A stretch of 64,000 bases of DNA from JBBQUN01 sp963698395 (lineage in GTDB: Bacteria > Actinomycetota > Acidimicrobiia > Acidimicrobiales > SZUA-35): NCBI GenBank assembly GCA_963698395.1, contig CAVOQQ010000001.1:744001-808000 (forward strand), given 5' to 3'. Position numbers and translations under genes: made by a program. Below are positions 42,977 to 52,367 of the stretch, in pieces (the first letter of the stretch is position 1; each line of letters opens with the position of its first letter). The notes beneath the pieces were generated by a model. That model was not told the origin of the DNA, ran no database searches, and worked only from the letters and a program-made list of their open reading frames with translations.

Positions 42977-44575
42977 ATGACCGTTGGCGGTGGGGCGAGT
43001 CCCGAGGCGACCGGAGGGGCTGAGTCGCGACCCAGCGGGCAACTGCCCGCATACCTGGCCATCGCCGCGGCGTCGGTCCTCATCGCCGTTGGTCTCTTGC
43101 TGACCGAGTCGGAGCCGGACGTACCGGCATTCGGCGATCCGACGGTTCCGCTGTCGGCGAAGGCCGTCGACGCAGCCGATGCCCTTCTGTCGGCGCCCGG
43201 TGTGCGGGTCGACAGCGTCGATCAGCAGGCGGCCGCGACCCTGGCCGGCTACTTCTTGACCGTGGGAACGGGCGACGACACCACCTGGGGTCTCGATTTC
43301 GCCGATGCAGGTGCCGTGGGGCCGATCGCCATCGAGCGAGCAATGCTGGGCGGCTACGAGCGAAACCACGCCGTCGAGCGAGTCTCGACCCTTGCGATCG
43401 CCGGCTCGGGCCTGATACCGATCCTCACGGGTGATCGACCGGAAGAGGAGCGGATTGCCGCCCTCGCCGCCGTGGTCGAACTCAGCGGGAGTGTCGACGG
43501 TGTCCTCGCCCGGGTGCCGACGGCTCGCAGCGATGCTGTGGTCGAACTCGCTCGTTCCCTCGGGCTCGAGCCGCGAGTGAGCTCCGACGGCACGACCGAC
43601 CAACTCGTGCTCGACCGCCTGAGCGATCGTGTTCTGGTCTCGTCGTGGCCCTTCGCCTGTCTCGATCGAGTGCCCCTCGTCGGTGCTCGCGGATGTGACG
43701 GCCCGACCGGCGGCGTCGATCGCGACGAACCCGGCACGGTGCTGGCTCTCGTCGACCCGCCCGTCGCGTCGGCGGCGAGCTCGGGCATCGACGAGTGGAT
43801 CGCTGCGACCACCGGCCCGTTGGACCGAAACGAACCCCACTGGCTCAGCCCGTCCGAAGGCGGTGTCGGCTGGACCAACGGCGAAGCCCAGCAGTACCGA
43901 GACACCGCTGTCACCCGTACCGAAACCGGCTTCACGCTCACCGCGAGCCCGAGTCCGCAGGTCGGGGTGGGCCGAGCCCCCTTCGATTCCGGCATGGTCA
44001 TTTCGCAGGAGTCGTTCGGCTGGGGGCGTATCGAAGTCGATGTTCGGTTGCCGATCGGCGCAGGCCTGTGGCCCGCGGTGTGGCTTCTCGATGCCGAGGC
44101 CTGCTCGGCCCCTGGCCTGTGCGAGGGCTATGAAACCACGCAGTACCACGAGATCGATGTGCTCGAGACCGCAGGTGGCACACAAGTCTCGACGTCGGTC
44201 CATTGGTTCGAGGATCGCATTCGTTCGATCTCGAGCACCAACGATCAACCGGCCGTCGGCGACGGCGGGATCCACACGTTCGCCATCGACCGTCGACCGG
44301 GTCTTCTCGTCTGGACGCTCGACGGCGTCGAGATCGACCGGGTGGTCGGCGAGGCGAACGCGACCTGGGGACCGCACCGCGCAGCGCCGATGCGACTCAT
44401 CGCCAACCTCGCCGTCGGCGGGACCTTTGCCGGTGATCGTGAACTCGGTCCGACGAGTCCGTGGTGGGGATCCTCGATGGTTCCCAGCACGTACCCCGAT
44501 GTCGGTTGGACCTCGGCGTCGCTGGACCTCGTCGACGCTCGATTCGTACCACTCGACCAGCTCGTCTTCGGCTGA
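42977..44575 (+). CDS. membrane-anchored GH16 glycoside hydrolase
   Basis: 532 residues. A signal anchor (AYLAIAAASVLIAVGLLL, residues 24-42) precedes an approximately 230-residue extracellular region without a clear family. The GH16 domain starts near LSPSEGGVGWTNGEAQQYRD. The catalytic motif ExDxxE is intact in HEIDVLE, with aromatic substrate residues nearby (GAGLWPAVWLLDA) and the end MRLIANLAVGG. GH16 enzymes cut beta-1,3/1,4-glucans, agar, carrageenan and similar polysaccharides; the substrate is not assignable. Confidence 0.88.
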   Translation: MTVGGGASPEATGGAESRPSGQLPAYLAIAAASVLIAVGLLLTESEPDVPAFGDPTVPLSAKAVDAADALLSAPGVRVDSVDQQAAATLAGYFLTVGTGDDTTWGLDFADAGAVGPIAIERAMLGGYERNHAVERVSTLAIAGSGLIPILTGDRPEEERIAALAAVVELSGSVDGVLARVPTARSDAVVELARSLGLEPRVSSDGTTDQLVLDRLSDRVLVSSWPFACLDRVPLVGARGCDGPTGGVDRDEPGTVLALVDPPVASAASSGIDEWIAATTGPLDRNEPHWLSPSEGGVGWTNGEAQQYRDTAVTRTETGFTLTASPSPQVGVGRAPFDSGMVISQESFGWGRIEVDVRLPIGAGLWPAVWLLDAEACSAPGLCEGYETTQYHEIDVLETAGGTQVSTSVHWFEDRIRSISSTNDQPAVGDGGIHTFAIDRRPGLLVWTLDGVEIDRVVGEANATWGPHRAAPMRLIANLAVGGTFAGDRELGPTSPWWGSSMVPSTYPDVGWTSASLDLVDARFVPLDQLVFG

Positions 44576-44619
44576 TCGCCGCCGACCGGTCGATCAGGCC
44601 GGGAGGCGCAGCACCGGCG

Positions 44620-45633
44620 TCAGCGATTCGGCCGACCAGCTGGTCGCTCGGGAACGGCGCAGTGCCCCTCGGGGCATTGGTCGGGCCAGGGGCCGGCGGT
44701 ACCCAGCGAGAGCCGCGGCGCCTCGTTCAGCCGCTCCTCGACCAGCTCTCGGATCATCGAGACGAAACGGGGGTCGTTGCCCACCGTTGCCGCCCGCTCC
44801 ATGTGGATGCCGACCTCTTCGGCGATTCCCGCTGCAAGCGTGTCGAGATCGTACAACACTTCCATGTGGTCGCTGACGAAACCCAGGGGGCAGACCACCA
44901 CGTCGGTGACACCGTCTGCGGCGAGTTCGCTCAGGCGATCGCCGACATCGGGTTCGAGCCAGGGGATCTGCGGCGGCCCGCTGCGGGATTGGAAGACGAG
45001 CTCGGTGGGTCCGTCGAAGCCCGCAAGGTCGGTGACGATCGCGGCGGCTTCTTCGAGTTGTTCGACGTAGGCCGACGTGGCCGCCATCGAGACCGGGACC
45101 GAGTGGGCGGTGAACAAGACCCTCGGCGTCGCCTCGGGTTCGAATCGGGCGAGCGCCTCGGTGAGTTTGGCCGCCGCCGGCTCCAGGAAGCCGGGGTGGT
45201 TGTAGAACAGGCGCAGTTTGTCGAGCGTCGGGCCCCGGCCGTCGGGGAGCGCTGCGCCCTCGAGGTCTTCTCGATACTGGCGGCATCCCGAGTAGGAGCT
45301 GAACGCCGAGGTTGCGAACACCAGCGCGTGCTTGATTCCGTCCTCTGCCATCGCCGCCACGGTGTCGGCGACGTACGGAGCCCAGTTGCGATTGCCCCAG
45401 TAGATCGGCAGATCGATGTCATTGGCGGCGAACTCTCGACGCAGCGCCTCGATCAGCGAACGGTTGTGGTCGTTGATCGGCGAGACCCCGCCGAACAGGG
45501 CGTACTGCTCGGCAACGACGGCCAGGCGGTCATCGGGGACGTTACGTCCTCTGGTGACATTGCGGAGGAAGGGCATGACGTCGTCGGGACCCTCGGGTCC
45601 CCCGAACGACAGGATCATCAGGGCATCGAACAC
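44620..45633 (-). CDS. hemH: ferrochelatase (coproporphyrin type)
   Basis: 337 residues. ALMILSFGGPEGPDDVMPFL at the N-terminus, the catalytic His in FATSAFSSYSG/GFVSDHMEVLYDLD and VLFTAHSVPVSMA are clear. GCRQYRED and the C-terminal CPEGHC provide cysteines for the [2Fe-2S] cluster found in actinobacterial enzymes, which insert iron into coproporphyrin III (also named cpfC). Start GTG with TAGGTT six bases upstream. No other haem gene adjoins. Confidence 0.92.
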   Translation of the reverse strand: MFDALMILSFGGPEGPDDVMPFLRNVTRGRNVPDDRLAVVAEQYALFGGVSPINDHNRSLIEALRREFAANDIDLPIYWGNRNWAPYVADTVAAMAEDGIKHALVFATSAFSSYSGCRQYREDLEGAALPDGRGPTLDKLRLFYNHPGFLEPAAAKLTEALARFEPEATPRVLFTAHSVPVSMAATSAYVEQLEEAAAIVTDLAGFDGPTELVFQSRSGPPQIPWLEPDVGDRLSELAADGVTDVVVCPLGFVSDHMEVLYDLDTLAAGIAEEVGIHMERAATVGNDPRFVSMIRELVEERLNEAPRLSLGTAGPWPDQCPEGHCAVPERPAGRPNR

Positions 45634-45639
45634 GGCGGC

Positions 45640-45645
45640 AACCTA
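45640..45645 (-). promoter_or_regulatory. -10 hexamer of ferrochelatase gene
   Basis: TAGGTT on the minus strand ends six bases before the GTG at 45633. Confidence 0.5.
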
Positions 45646-45691
45646 TCTCGAACGGGCGCTGCTGGTTTGACGCCGGATGGCGGCAGCGAAC

Positions 45692-46045
45692 TCAAACCGA
45701 CGCCGACTGCTCCAACGAGTACGACTCGATGGTGCGCTTGGCTCGGTCGCGAGCCTCGATGACCGAACGGCGACTCGGCGACCGTGGTGCGTAGCCGGCT
45801 GCTGCTCGCTGTTCGTCGTTCTCGCCACCCCAGAAGCCGTGCTCGTGATTGAGGCGAGCGTTGCGACGGCAGGGGAGGATCGCTGGACACGACAGGCAGT
45901 ACGTGAGTGCCAATGCTTCGCGTTCGACCCGCCGTTCCGGGCGTTCCGCTTGGGGTCCGAAGAACACGTGGGTCACGCCCTTGCACATCGCAAGGTCTTG
46001 CCAAGCCAAATCGGTGTCGGGATGAAGCGTGAACTCGGTGTCCAT
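45692..46045 (-). CDS. WhiB-family Fe-S transcriptional regulator
   Basis: 117 residues from ATG 46045 (a GTG at 46054 is equally possible). The cluster cysteines are LAMCKGV, then YCLSC and ILPC (C-x2-C-x5-C). HGFWGGENDEQR is the conserved turn, followed by a basic tail extended to about 30 residues (SPSRRSVIEARDRAKRT). It is clearly different from the WhiB at 18293. It follows divergently from the EEP gene, with about 200 bp of non-coding DNA between, and is 58 bp from the ferrochelatase start. Confidence 0.9.
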   Translation of the reverse strand: MDTEFTLHPDTDLAWQDLAMCKGVTHVFFGPQAERPERRVEREALALTYCLSCPAILPCRRNARLNHEHGFWGGENDEQRAAAGYAPRSPSRRSVIEARDRAKRTIESYSLEQSASV

Positions 46046-46250
46046 AGCGGTCACTTTCTGCAGGGCGGGAGGGGGCAGGCGAGCCGCCGGCACGGTCGAC
46101 GTTCTTGCCGGTTGCGATGCCTACGAAACCCTTTTCGCCCGGAATCGTGCTGTGGATGCAACAACTGATAAGCAACCCAAAGAATTCCTGGCGACCGCTC
46201 GTCTCGAGGGCCCACCGACCTCGCTGTCGTTGTGCCACGCCTCGAACGTC

Positions 46251-46284
46251 GACGAATGACCTGATCAGACGAATGACCTGATCA
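46251..46284. repeat. 17-bp tandem duplication upstream of EEP gene
   Basis: GACGAATGACCTGATCA occurs twice head to tail; each copy with its flank contains the palindrome CTGATCAG. It ends 13 bp before the start codon, next to GAGGAGAT. Confidence 0.8.
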
Positions 46285-46297
46285 GAGGAGATGTCCC

Positions 46298-47233
46298 ATG
46301 CGAGTGGCAACCTGGAATCTCTGGTGGCGCTTCGGTCCATGGCCGGCACGCCAGCCGGCCATCGTCGAGACACTTCGTGCCATCGATGCCGACGTGATCC
46401 TGCTGCAAGAGGTCTTCGGCCCAACGAACGAAGCCCCCGACCAAGCCGAAGCGCTCGCATCGGACCTCGGCATGCACTGGATCGCCACCACCGAACCCGA
46501 TCCCGCCGGCACCGACCGAACTCCGTTCGACGGTCACACGAACCGAACTCCGTTCGACGGTCACACGAACCGAACTCCGTTCGACGGTCACACGAACCGA
46601 ACTCCGTTCGGTAATGCCGTTCTCTCTCGCTGGCCCATCCTCGATCGCCGGCAGCGATTCCTGCCCGGAGCCGATGGCCTGCCGTCACACCGCAGCGCAC
46701 TGTGGGCGCTGCTCGATCATCCAGACGGTCCCCAACCCGTCGCCACCACCCACCTCGACTGGCGCTACGACGCCTCGTCGTTGCGTCAGGAACAACTCGA
46801 CGACCTCGTCAACTGGCTGGCTGAGCGGCACGAGCAGGTCGGTCGTCGACTCGACGCCGCACCAGACGAGCACCGGTCCCTGATCCTCGGCGGCGATTTC
46901 AACGCCGTCCCCGAATCCGACGAGATTCGTCGCCTCGTCGGACTTGCGCCGCCCTACGGCTCGAACAACGCCCACCTCCGGGTCTTCACCGATGCGTGGG
47001 CAGCCTGCGGCGACGGCCCCGGCCACACCTGGACCCGCGACAACGAACACACAGCCGATGCGCAGTGGCCTCGCCGCCGACTCGACTACTTGCTGTCGTC
47101 GTGGCCGAGACCCAAACCGACCGGCAATCCGGTGTCCTGTTTCATCGAGGGCCTGCATCCCGTCGAAGGCGTCGTACCATCGGATCACTCCTGCGTCGTT
47201 GCCGACTTCGACGACCGGCCCGCCTTCGCCTGA
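46298..47233 (+). CDS. endonuclease/exonuclease/phosphatase family protein
   Basis: 311 residues. EEP motifs: MRVATWNLWWRFG (Asn), VILLQEVFG (Glu metal ligand), ATTHLDWR, LILGGDFNAVPES (Asp/Asn) and VVPSDHSCVVADF (catalytic Asp-His). The fold hydrolyses phosphodiesters in nucleic acids or lipids. Residues 73-105 carry a nine-residue repeat (RTPFDGHTN three times, then RTPFGN), expanding the loop just before the GNAVLSR strand. GAGGAGAT precedes the ATG. No signal peptide. Confidence 0.85.
   Translation: MRVATWNLWWRFGPWPARQPAIVETLRAIDADVILLQEVFGPTNEAPDQAEALASDLGMHWIATTEPDPAGTDRTPFDGHTNRTPFDGHTNRTPFDGHTNRTPFGNAVLSRWPILDRRQRFLPGADGLPSHRSALWALLDHPDGPQPVATTHLDWRYDASSLRQEQLDDLVNWLAERHEQVGRRLDAAPDEHRSLILGGDFNAVPESDEIRRLVGLAPPYGSNNAHLRVFTDAWAACGDGPGHTWTRDNEHTADAQWPRRRLDYLLSSWPRPKPTGNPVSCFIEGLHPVEGVVPSDHSCVVADFDDRPAFA
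46515..46611 (+). repeat. in-frame 27-bp minisatellite inside EEP gene
   Basis: Copies begin at 46515, 46542, 46569 and 46596 (ACCGAACTCCGTTCGACGG...); the last is cut at the point where GGTAATGCC resumes the conserved gene sequence. Copies appear identical, which suggests recent expansion. Confidence 0.9.
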
Positions 47234-47251
47234 GCACGTTCGAACCCACTC

Positions 47252-48382
47252 ATGACCTCACCATCCCCGTCGTCCGAATCCCAACCCCAGCAGCCGGTCG
47301 CCGGTTGGTATCCCGACCCCAACGTCGGCCAACTCCGCTACTGGGATGGCAATGGTTGGACCGAACACCTCGCGCCCTACCCCGAGGGAGACCCCGGAGC
47401 CCCGCCGCCGCCCAACGCCACCGATGCCATCGGGGCATCACCGGGCCAGGACGCCGGCTCGCCGAGCGATCGGCTTCCGCCACTCAACCAGTGGATCTCG
47501 GAGACCTTCAAACTGGTCATCGACCAGGCCGGCCATCTCTTCGCCCTGCTCGTGATCCTCACGTTCGCCATCGACCTCATCACCGCCGGACTCACGTGGT
47601 ACGCGCTGCGAGACGTCGTGGTCGACCTCACCGATACCGACGCCATCAGCATCGACGGTGCTTCGGCATGGATGGGCGCCGCTGCCTTGGCCTCCATCGT
47701 GTCGATCGTTGCGAAGATCGCGTTGGCTGCCTCCTCGGCTCGTCACGTCCTCGCCGCCCGAACCGGCGTTCCCGAATCGTGGTCCGACACCCTGCGAGAA
47801 ACCATCACTCGACTCCCTCGAGTCATCGGCTCGATCCTGATGTTCTTCGGTGCGTTCATCCTGCTCTACCTCTGCGTCTTCGTGCCGCTCGGGTTGGTGG
47901 CCGCCGTCGCTCCGGTGCTCGGACTCTTCGCCCTGATCCTCGCCTTCGTCGGCCTGATCGCCGGGCTCACCCGAATCGGCTTCGGGCCCGTGATGTCGAT
48001 GGTCGCTCCACTCGGAGAAGGCGGCATCCGCCGCAGCGTCGCCTTGACCAGGGGTGCGACCGGCGCGCTCGTCAAACGTCTGGCAATGCTGGCCATGATC
48101 GGCTTCACGATGCTGCTGATCGCCAGCCTGTTCACCTCGCCGCTGGGGGGTGGTGGCGGTCAGTTGATCGCCGAAGGCGAGGTGGTCGATCTCGGCGACT
48201 TCGTCGGCGAGAACATCGCAGCCTTCGCCATCGGCCAAGTGATCAGCGGCTTGGTCGCCGGTGCCTTCGCGGCGCTCGTCGGCGGCGGTCTCGGTCTGCT
48301 CTACGCCGACCTCGGTGGACCCATCGAGCCGACGATCACCGACGTCGATCCAACAGGGATGACCCCCGTCACGCCGTCGTGA
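47252..48382 (+). CDS. DUF2510 multi-span membrane protein
   Basis: 376 residues. DUF2510 at residues 10-45 (VAGWYPDPNVGQLRYWDG, WTEHL) is followed by a Pro-rich linker and about six membrane helices in a glycerophosphoryl-diester-phosphodiesterase-like membrane pattern (LFALLVILTFAIDLITAGLT, IGSILMFFGAFILLYLCVFV, VAPVLGLFALILAFVGLIAG). Function unknown. Its stop overlaps the GTG of the HelD-like gene (GTGA), implying coupling. Confidence 0.72.
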   Translation: MTSPSPSSESQPQQPVAGWYPDPNVGQLRYWDGNGWTEHLAPYPEGDPGAPPPPNATDAIGASPGQDAGSPSDRLPPLNQWISETFKLVIDQAGHLFALLVILTFAIDLITAGLTWYALRDVVVDLTDTDAISIDGASAWMGAAALASIVSIVAKIALAASSARHVLAARTGVPESWSDTLRETITRLPRVIGSILMFFGAFILLYLCVFVPLGLVAAVAPVLGLFALILAFVGLIAGLTRIGFGPVMSMVAPLGEGGIRRSVALTRGATGALVKRLAMLAMIGFTMLLIASLFTSPLGGGGGQLIAEGEVVDLGDFVGENIAAFAIGQVISGLVAGAFAALVGGGLGLLYADLGGPIEPTITDVDPTGMTPVTPS

Positions 48383-50472
48383 GCGACCTCGAGGCGGACC
48401 CGCCCGACCCCCTCATTGCCAGTGAGCAGCTCGTCATCGACCGAGCGTACGCCTGCCTCGACGCGATGGTCCTGCGGGCCCGAGCCGCCCGAGAAGTCAC
48501 CGATCGCGCCGTTCGAGACGAGAACACCGCCGACGCTCGAATCGCGCAGTGGCACCTCCGCAAGAGAGAGGCCGAACTGTCGGCCGGTGCCGGACCACTC
48601 AGCTTCGGTCGGATCGACGAGGAGCCAGTACGGCCGGGGGTGCCTGCCGATCACTGGTATGTCGGGCGGCGACACGTCGAGGATGCCAACGGCGATCCTG
48701 TCGTGGTGGATTGGCGGGCCCCCGTTTCGGCTCCCTTCTACCGGGCGACCAGCGTCGACCCGTGCGGTCTGACCGGACGACGTCGCTTCAGTCTCGACGA
48801 CCGCACACTGGTTGCTGTCTTCGACGAAGATCTGACCGATCCCGATGGTGAGAGCCATGGCGGATTGCCCGACCCGCTCCTGGCCGAGCTCGAACGAGCG
48901 CGCAGCGGCCAGATGCGAGACATCGTGGCAACGATCGCCGCCGAGCAAGACGAGATCATCCGAGCCGATCTCGATGAGCTGCTCATCGTGCAGGGTGGGC
49001 CGGGCACCGGCAAGACCGCCGTCGGGCTCCACCGCGCCGCCTTCCTGCTGTTCCAGCATCGCCATCACCTCGAGGACCGCAAGATCCTGGTGGTGGGGCC
49101 CAATCCGCTGTTCCTGCGCTACATCGCCGACGTGCTGCCATCGCTCGGCGAGTCAGCGGTGGTCCAGGCCACCGTGCCCGGGCTCATGGCCGCCCGCTAC
49201 CCGGTGCGTGCGGTCGACGACGATGCCACCGCCATCGTCAAGGGCGATCGCCGCATGGTCTCGGTGATCGATCGGTTCCTCATGGCCAAGATCAAGGTGC
49301 CCAGCGACGGCCTCGAGCTTCGGTCGGGTGTGGCCGTGGTTCGACTGAGCGCCGACGACGTCGAGCAGTTGCAGAAGACCGCCCTCGCCCGGAAGTTGCC
49401 ACTCAACTCGGCTCGCGACACCTTCCGCCAGATGATCGTGCAGGAAGGCTGGCGACGACACAGCGAGCGCGCCGGTGTCGATCCCGGCGGGCAGCCCGGC
49501 TTCGTTGCCGGCGTCAATCGTGACCCGCAGTTCAAGAAGGACTTCGACCGTTGCTGGCCGGCGTTCTCGGCGCCGGTCGTCGTCCGGGAGATGTACAGCT
49601 CCAAGCGCAAGCTGGCCGCTGCGGCCGAGGGCATTCTCGACGTCGACGAGCTCGCTCGACTCGCTCGCACGGCAACGAAGAAGGCCAACGACGAGCGGTG
49701 GACCGCGGCGGATCTCGGCGTCATCGATGAGGTGGTCGATCGTACGGTCGGTGTGCCGACGACCTACGGGCACCTCGTCGTCGACGAAGCCCAGGATCAC
49801 TCGGCGATGAACCTCCGGCTTCTCGCTCGCCGGGCTGAACGGGGGTCGATGACGATCCTCGGTGATCTCGCGCAGGCGACGAGCCCGGTCGCGTTGCGGA
49901 GCTGGGAACGATCGGTCGAGACGCTCAACGAACAGCGTGGCGAGAACAATGCCCGGGTGGTCGAACTCACCGTTGGCTATCGCGTCCCCGCCGCCATCCT
50001 CGACCTCGCCAACCGCCTGTTGCCGGTGGCGGCGCCCGAGATCACGCCCACCCGATCGATCCGCCCTGGCGGCACCGATCCGTTGATCGTGTCGACCGAA
50101 CCCGGGCACGTCGGGCGCAGCGTCGTCGACGAAGTGGTTGCTCTGCGAGCCCAGACCGAAAGCCTTGCCGTGGTGGGGATCGACGCCGATCTCGACACCG
50201 TGACCGAGGCACTCCATGCGGCCGACATTCCGTATGACCGAGTCGGTCGTGGATCGTTGCCCGGGTCGGCGGCCGTGGCCCTCATCGATCCCGACGCAGT
50301 GAAGGGGCTCGAGTTCGATGCCGTCATCGTCGTCGAGCCCGCATCCATCGCCGAGCTCGATGCCGGCTTGCTCAGGCTCTACGTGGCCATGACGAGGCCG
50401 GTGCAACATCTCGGCATCGTCCACTCGCGACCGCTGCCCGAAGCACTGGTGCTCGACAGCGCAGAGCGGTAG
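48379..50472 (+). CDS. HelD-like superfamily I helicase
   Basis: 697 residues. An N-terminal coiled-coil arm (residues 1-75) and a region with VVDWRAPVSAPFYRA, typical of HelD/HelR proteins, precede Walker A GGPGTGKTAVGLHRAAFLL at about residue 205. LVVDEAQDHSAMNLRLLARR is motif II, GYRVPAAILDLANRL motif IV, and VKGLEFDAVIVVEP with LYVAMTRPVQHLGIV motifs V and VI. HelD proteins free stalled RNA polymerase and some confer rifampicin tolerance. GTG start overlapping the upstream stop. Confidence 0.88.
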   Translation: MSDLEADPPDPLIASEQLVIDRAYACLDAMVLRARAAREVTDRAVRDENTADARIAQWHLRKREAELSAGAGPLSFGRIDEEPVRPGVPADHWYVGRRHVEDANGDPVVVDWRAPVSAPFYRATSVDPCGLTGRRRFSLDDRTLVAVFDEDLTDPDGESHGGLPDPLLAELERARSGQMRDIVATIAAEQDEIIRADLDELLIVQGGPGTGKTAVGLHRAAFLLFQHRHHLEDRKILVVGPNPLFLRYIADVLPSLGESAVVQATVPGLMAARYPVRAVDDDATAIVKGDRRMVSVIDRFLMAKIKVPSDGLELRSGVAVVRLSADDVEQLQKTALARKLPLNSARDTFRQMIVQEGWRRHSERAGVDPGGQPGFVAGVNRDPQFKKDFDRCWPAFSAPVVVREMYSSKRKLAAAAEGILDVDELARLARTATKKANDERWTAADLGVIDEVVDRTVGVPTTYGHLVVDEAQDHSAMNLRLLARRAERGSMTILGDLAQATSPVALRSWERSVETLNEQRGENNARVVELTVGYRVPAAILDLANRLLPVAAPEITPTRSIRPGGTDPLIVSTEPGHVGRSVVDEVVALRAQTESLAVVGIDADLDTVTEALHAADIPYDRVGRGSLPGSAAVALIDPDAVKGLEFDAVIVVEPASIAELDAGLLRLYVAMTRPVQHLGIVHSRPLPEALVLDSAER

Positions 50473-50592
50473 CGACTGACTCCTGCCTGGGCAACGTTGG
50501 AGGTTTGAGACCGGTCAGCGGAGGCAGCTCGCCACCGTTGCATGGCGGGCGATCTGAGCGCGAGATCTGGGCGGCCGTGCGGCGCGCCGAGA

Positions 50593-51534
50593 TCACGATG
50601 ACCGCTGTCGAGGCATGTCGGAGCGCCTTGGGGTTGCGATAGCGGTGCCGTAGGCGAGCAGCGTGTGCCAGAGGTACTTCAGCTGCTGCAAGGGCGCATC
50701 GGGTGGGTCCCCGAGCGGGGATGGTTCCTCGAACGGCTCGCGTGCAGCGGCTGCTCCGATGGCGGCTGCGTCGACGATGCCATCGGCTCGTGTGACCTGT
50801 GCGGCAAGTGCCGGCATCGTCGGGCCGCGAACGTCGTCAGGTACATCCTCGACGTGGAGTTCGGACCCGCGGTGCCACCTGACCTCGAAACCATAGATGT
50901 CGGCCGCCGATGTGAGGTCGCGCTCGACCGCGGAGCCACGAAAGGACGGATCGATGACGAGTTCTGCGACATCGTCGAGAAGCAACACCCCACCGTGGAC
51001 CTGCGCCTCGATGTAGCCGTCGAGATCCCTGTCGGCAGCCGGCGACACGTAGCTCCCGTCCAGCGTCTGCAGCAGTGCGGTGTGATCGAGCGGTCGGTCG
51101 AGTAGCCGGCCGCGATTCGCCTGTTCCGCAAGGCCGGCGAGTAGAGCCATTGGTTCGGCGAACGTCCCGACGTCGGGCGGCGCCACGTGGCTGTCACCGA
51201 GACGGAGGGTCGTCCGGTCGCGAACGTGAGGCTTCAGCACCAAGAAGCACGAGCCAAAGCGTGGGGAACCGCCATGGTCATCGAAGAGGAGATCGAGCGC
51301 TCCGTAGACGGGATGATCACCAGACGACGGGTCCGTTGCCTCATGGGCGCCGCCAAAGAACTCACGCTCGAACCGCTGCCGCTCACCGCCCTCGATTGCC
51401 GAGCGGCTCCCGGCTGAGACCCCGGTGGTCCACTGACTCCGATAGTGGTCGTCGTTTGCCAACCCGGCGGCGACGCCGTTGGCGTCAGAGCGAGTGCCCG
51501 ATGGTCGAATCCACGTGATCGGGGATCGGTCCAT
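50593..51534 (-). pseudogene. DUF3626 protein, N-terminally truncated
   Basis: Up to 313 residues are open from ATG 51534. From about residue 28 the sequence follows DUF3626: DDHYRSQWTTGVSAGSRSA, FEREFFGGAHEA, PVYGALDLLFDDHGGSPRFG, PHVRDRTTLRLGDS, DGYIEAQVHGGVLLLDDVAE. The N-terminal part that should carry the HPDR region is missing, and the frame instead runs into the cupin fragment upstream. It is probably a remnant; the 3' part keeps coding-like codon use. Confidence 0.55.
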
Positions 51535-51863
51535 CGTGGCGGTCCCCGGTCGTCGACGTGCCTGATGGCTCGAACATGAGGATCGACCCGCCAGGTGACG
51601 AAGGCTTGTGCTCGACGCCCGCGGAACGACGAAGGTGTCGCCCTTCGCCAACTCGACGACCGTCTCGGCACCCGTCTCGTCTCGCAGCGCCACATCGAGG
51701 TGGCCATCGAGAACGAGGAAGAACTCGTCGGTGTCGTCGTGCGCGTGCCACCCGTGCTCGCCGGTGAGTACTTCGCTGGCTAGCGCCTGGCGAAGAACGT
51801 CCCGTGCGGTAGCTGGCGCTCGTTCTCCCTCGGTTGCCGCACGATGCGAAGCTCTTCGGTCAA
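51485..51863 (-). pseudogene. cupin-domain protein with two frame breaks
   Basis: Three frames join into one cupin. TTG 51863 starts TEELRIVRQPRENERQLPHG in the first. The second has HGWHAHDDTDEFFLVLDGHL and VELAKGDTFVVPR, with the metal-site His/Glu. The third has GVEHKPSSPGGSILMFEPSG to a stop at 51485. Restoring one base near 51785 and one G/C in the CCC run at 51618-51620 reunites them. Both breaks are losses, unlike the gains near the right end. The start overlaps the upstream fragment's stop (TTGA). Confidence 0.6.
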
Positions 51864-52171
51864 CCCAGCCGCCCCGGCTCGAATCGAATATCGGGGTGAG
51901 AGGCGCGAGCGATCTCGAGCAGCGCCGGAGAGTTGTCCACTCCGAAGACGTCGAGCCCGAGTCCCGCAAGAAAGGCAGTGACGTGTCCGGGACCGCAACC
52001 CGCATCGACGACCTTGCCAGGACCCTGCTGCTGAACCTGATGGGCGAACAACTGGAGGACCGAACGAACGAGCGAGGGGACCGTCATCTCGAGCGCAACG
52101 TGGTTCGCATACACCTCGGCCATCTGGTCATAGCCGTCGCGTGCCTTCGACTCCGATTCCGTCTGACCCAT
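51860..52171 (-). pseudogene. SAM methyltransferase, 3'-truncated
   Basis: 103 residues. ARDGYDQMAEVYANH and the SAM-binding motif VVDAGCGPGHVTAFLAGLG with VFGVDNSPALLEIAR are intact, but the protein stops at RFEPGRLG, just after motif II, lacking the second half of the Rossmann fold. It is unlikely to be active alone. Its stop overlaps the cupin TTG. Confidence 0.6.
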
Positions 52172-52367
52172 GCGCGTGCCCTTTGGTTCGCTCGTGCCGG
52201 CCCAACGACGCGTCGCAATGACGCAGCCGCGGGTACCGCTGCGGCCGACCATCATCGCATCGTCCTTCGTTCGACTTCGATCGGTGAGAGAGTACATGAG
52301 CGGCGGACGTGGATTATCCACGGTGTGTCGTGTCGAAGTCGGAAGACCGAGCCAAGGATCCAAGCAA

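Noticed and set aside
46996..48378. Extension of the HelD-like protein to 1158 residues
   Set aside because: The upstream part is Arg-rich out-of-frame translation of the EEP and DUF2510 genes; the GTG at 48379 overlaps the preceding stop.
50593..52005. Single 470-residue cupin-DUF3626 fusion protein
   Set aside because: The cupin's conserved C-terminus (GVEHKPSSPGG) continues in another frame to its own stop at 51485, so the fusion frame is accidental.
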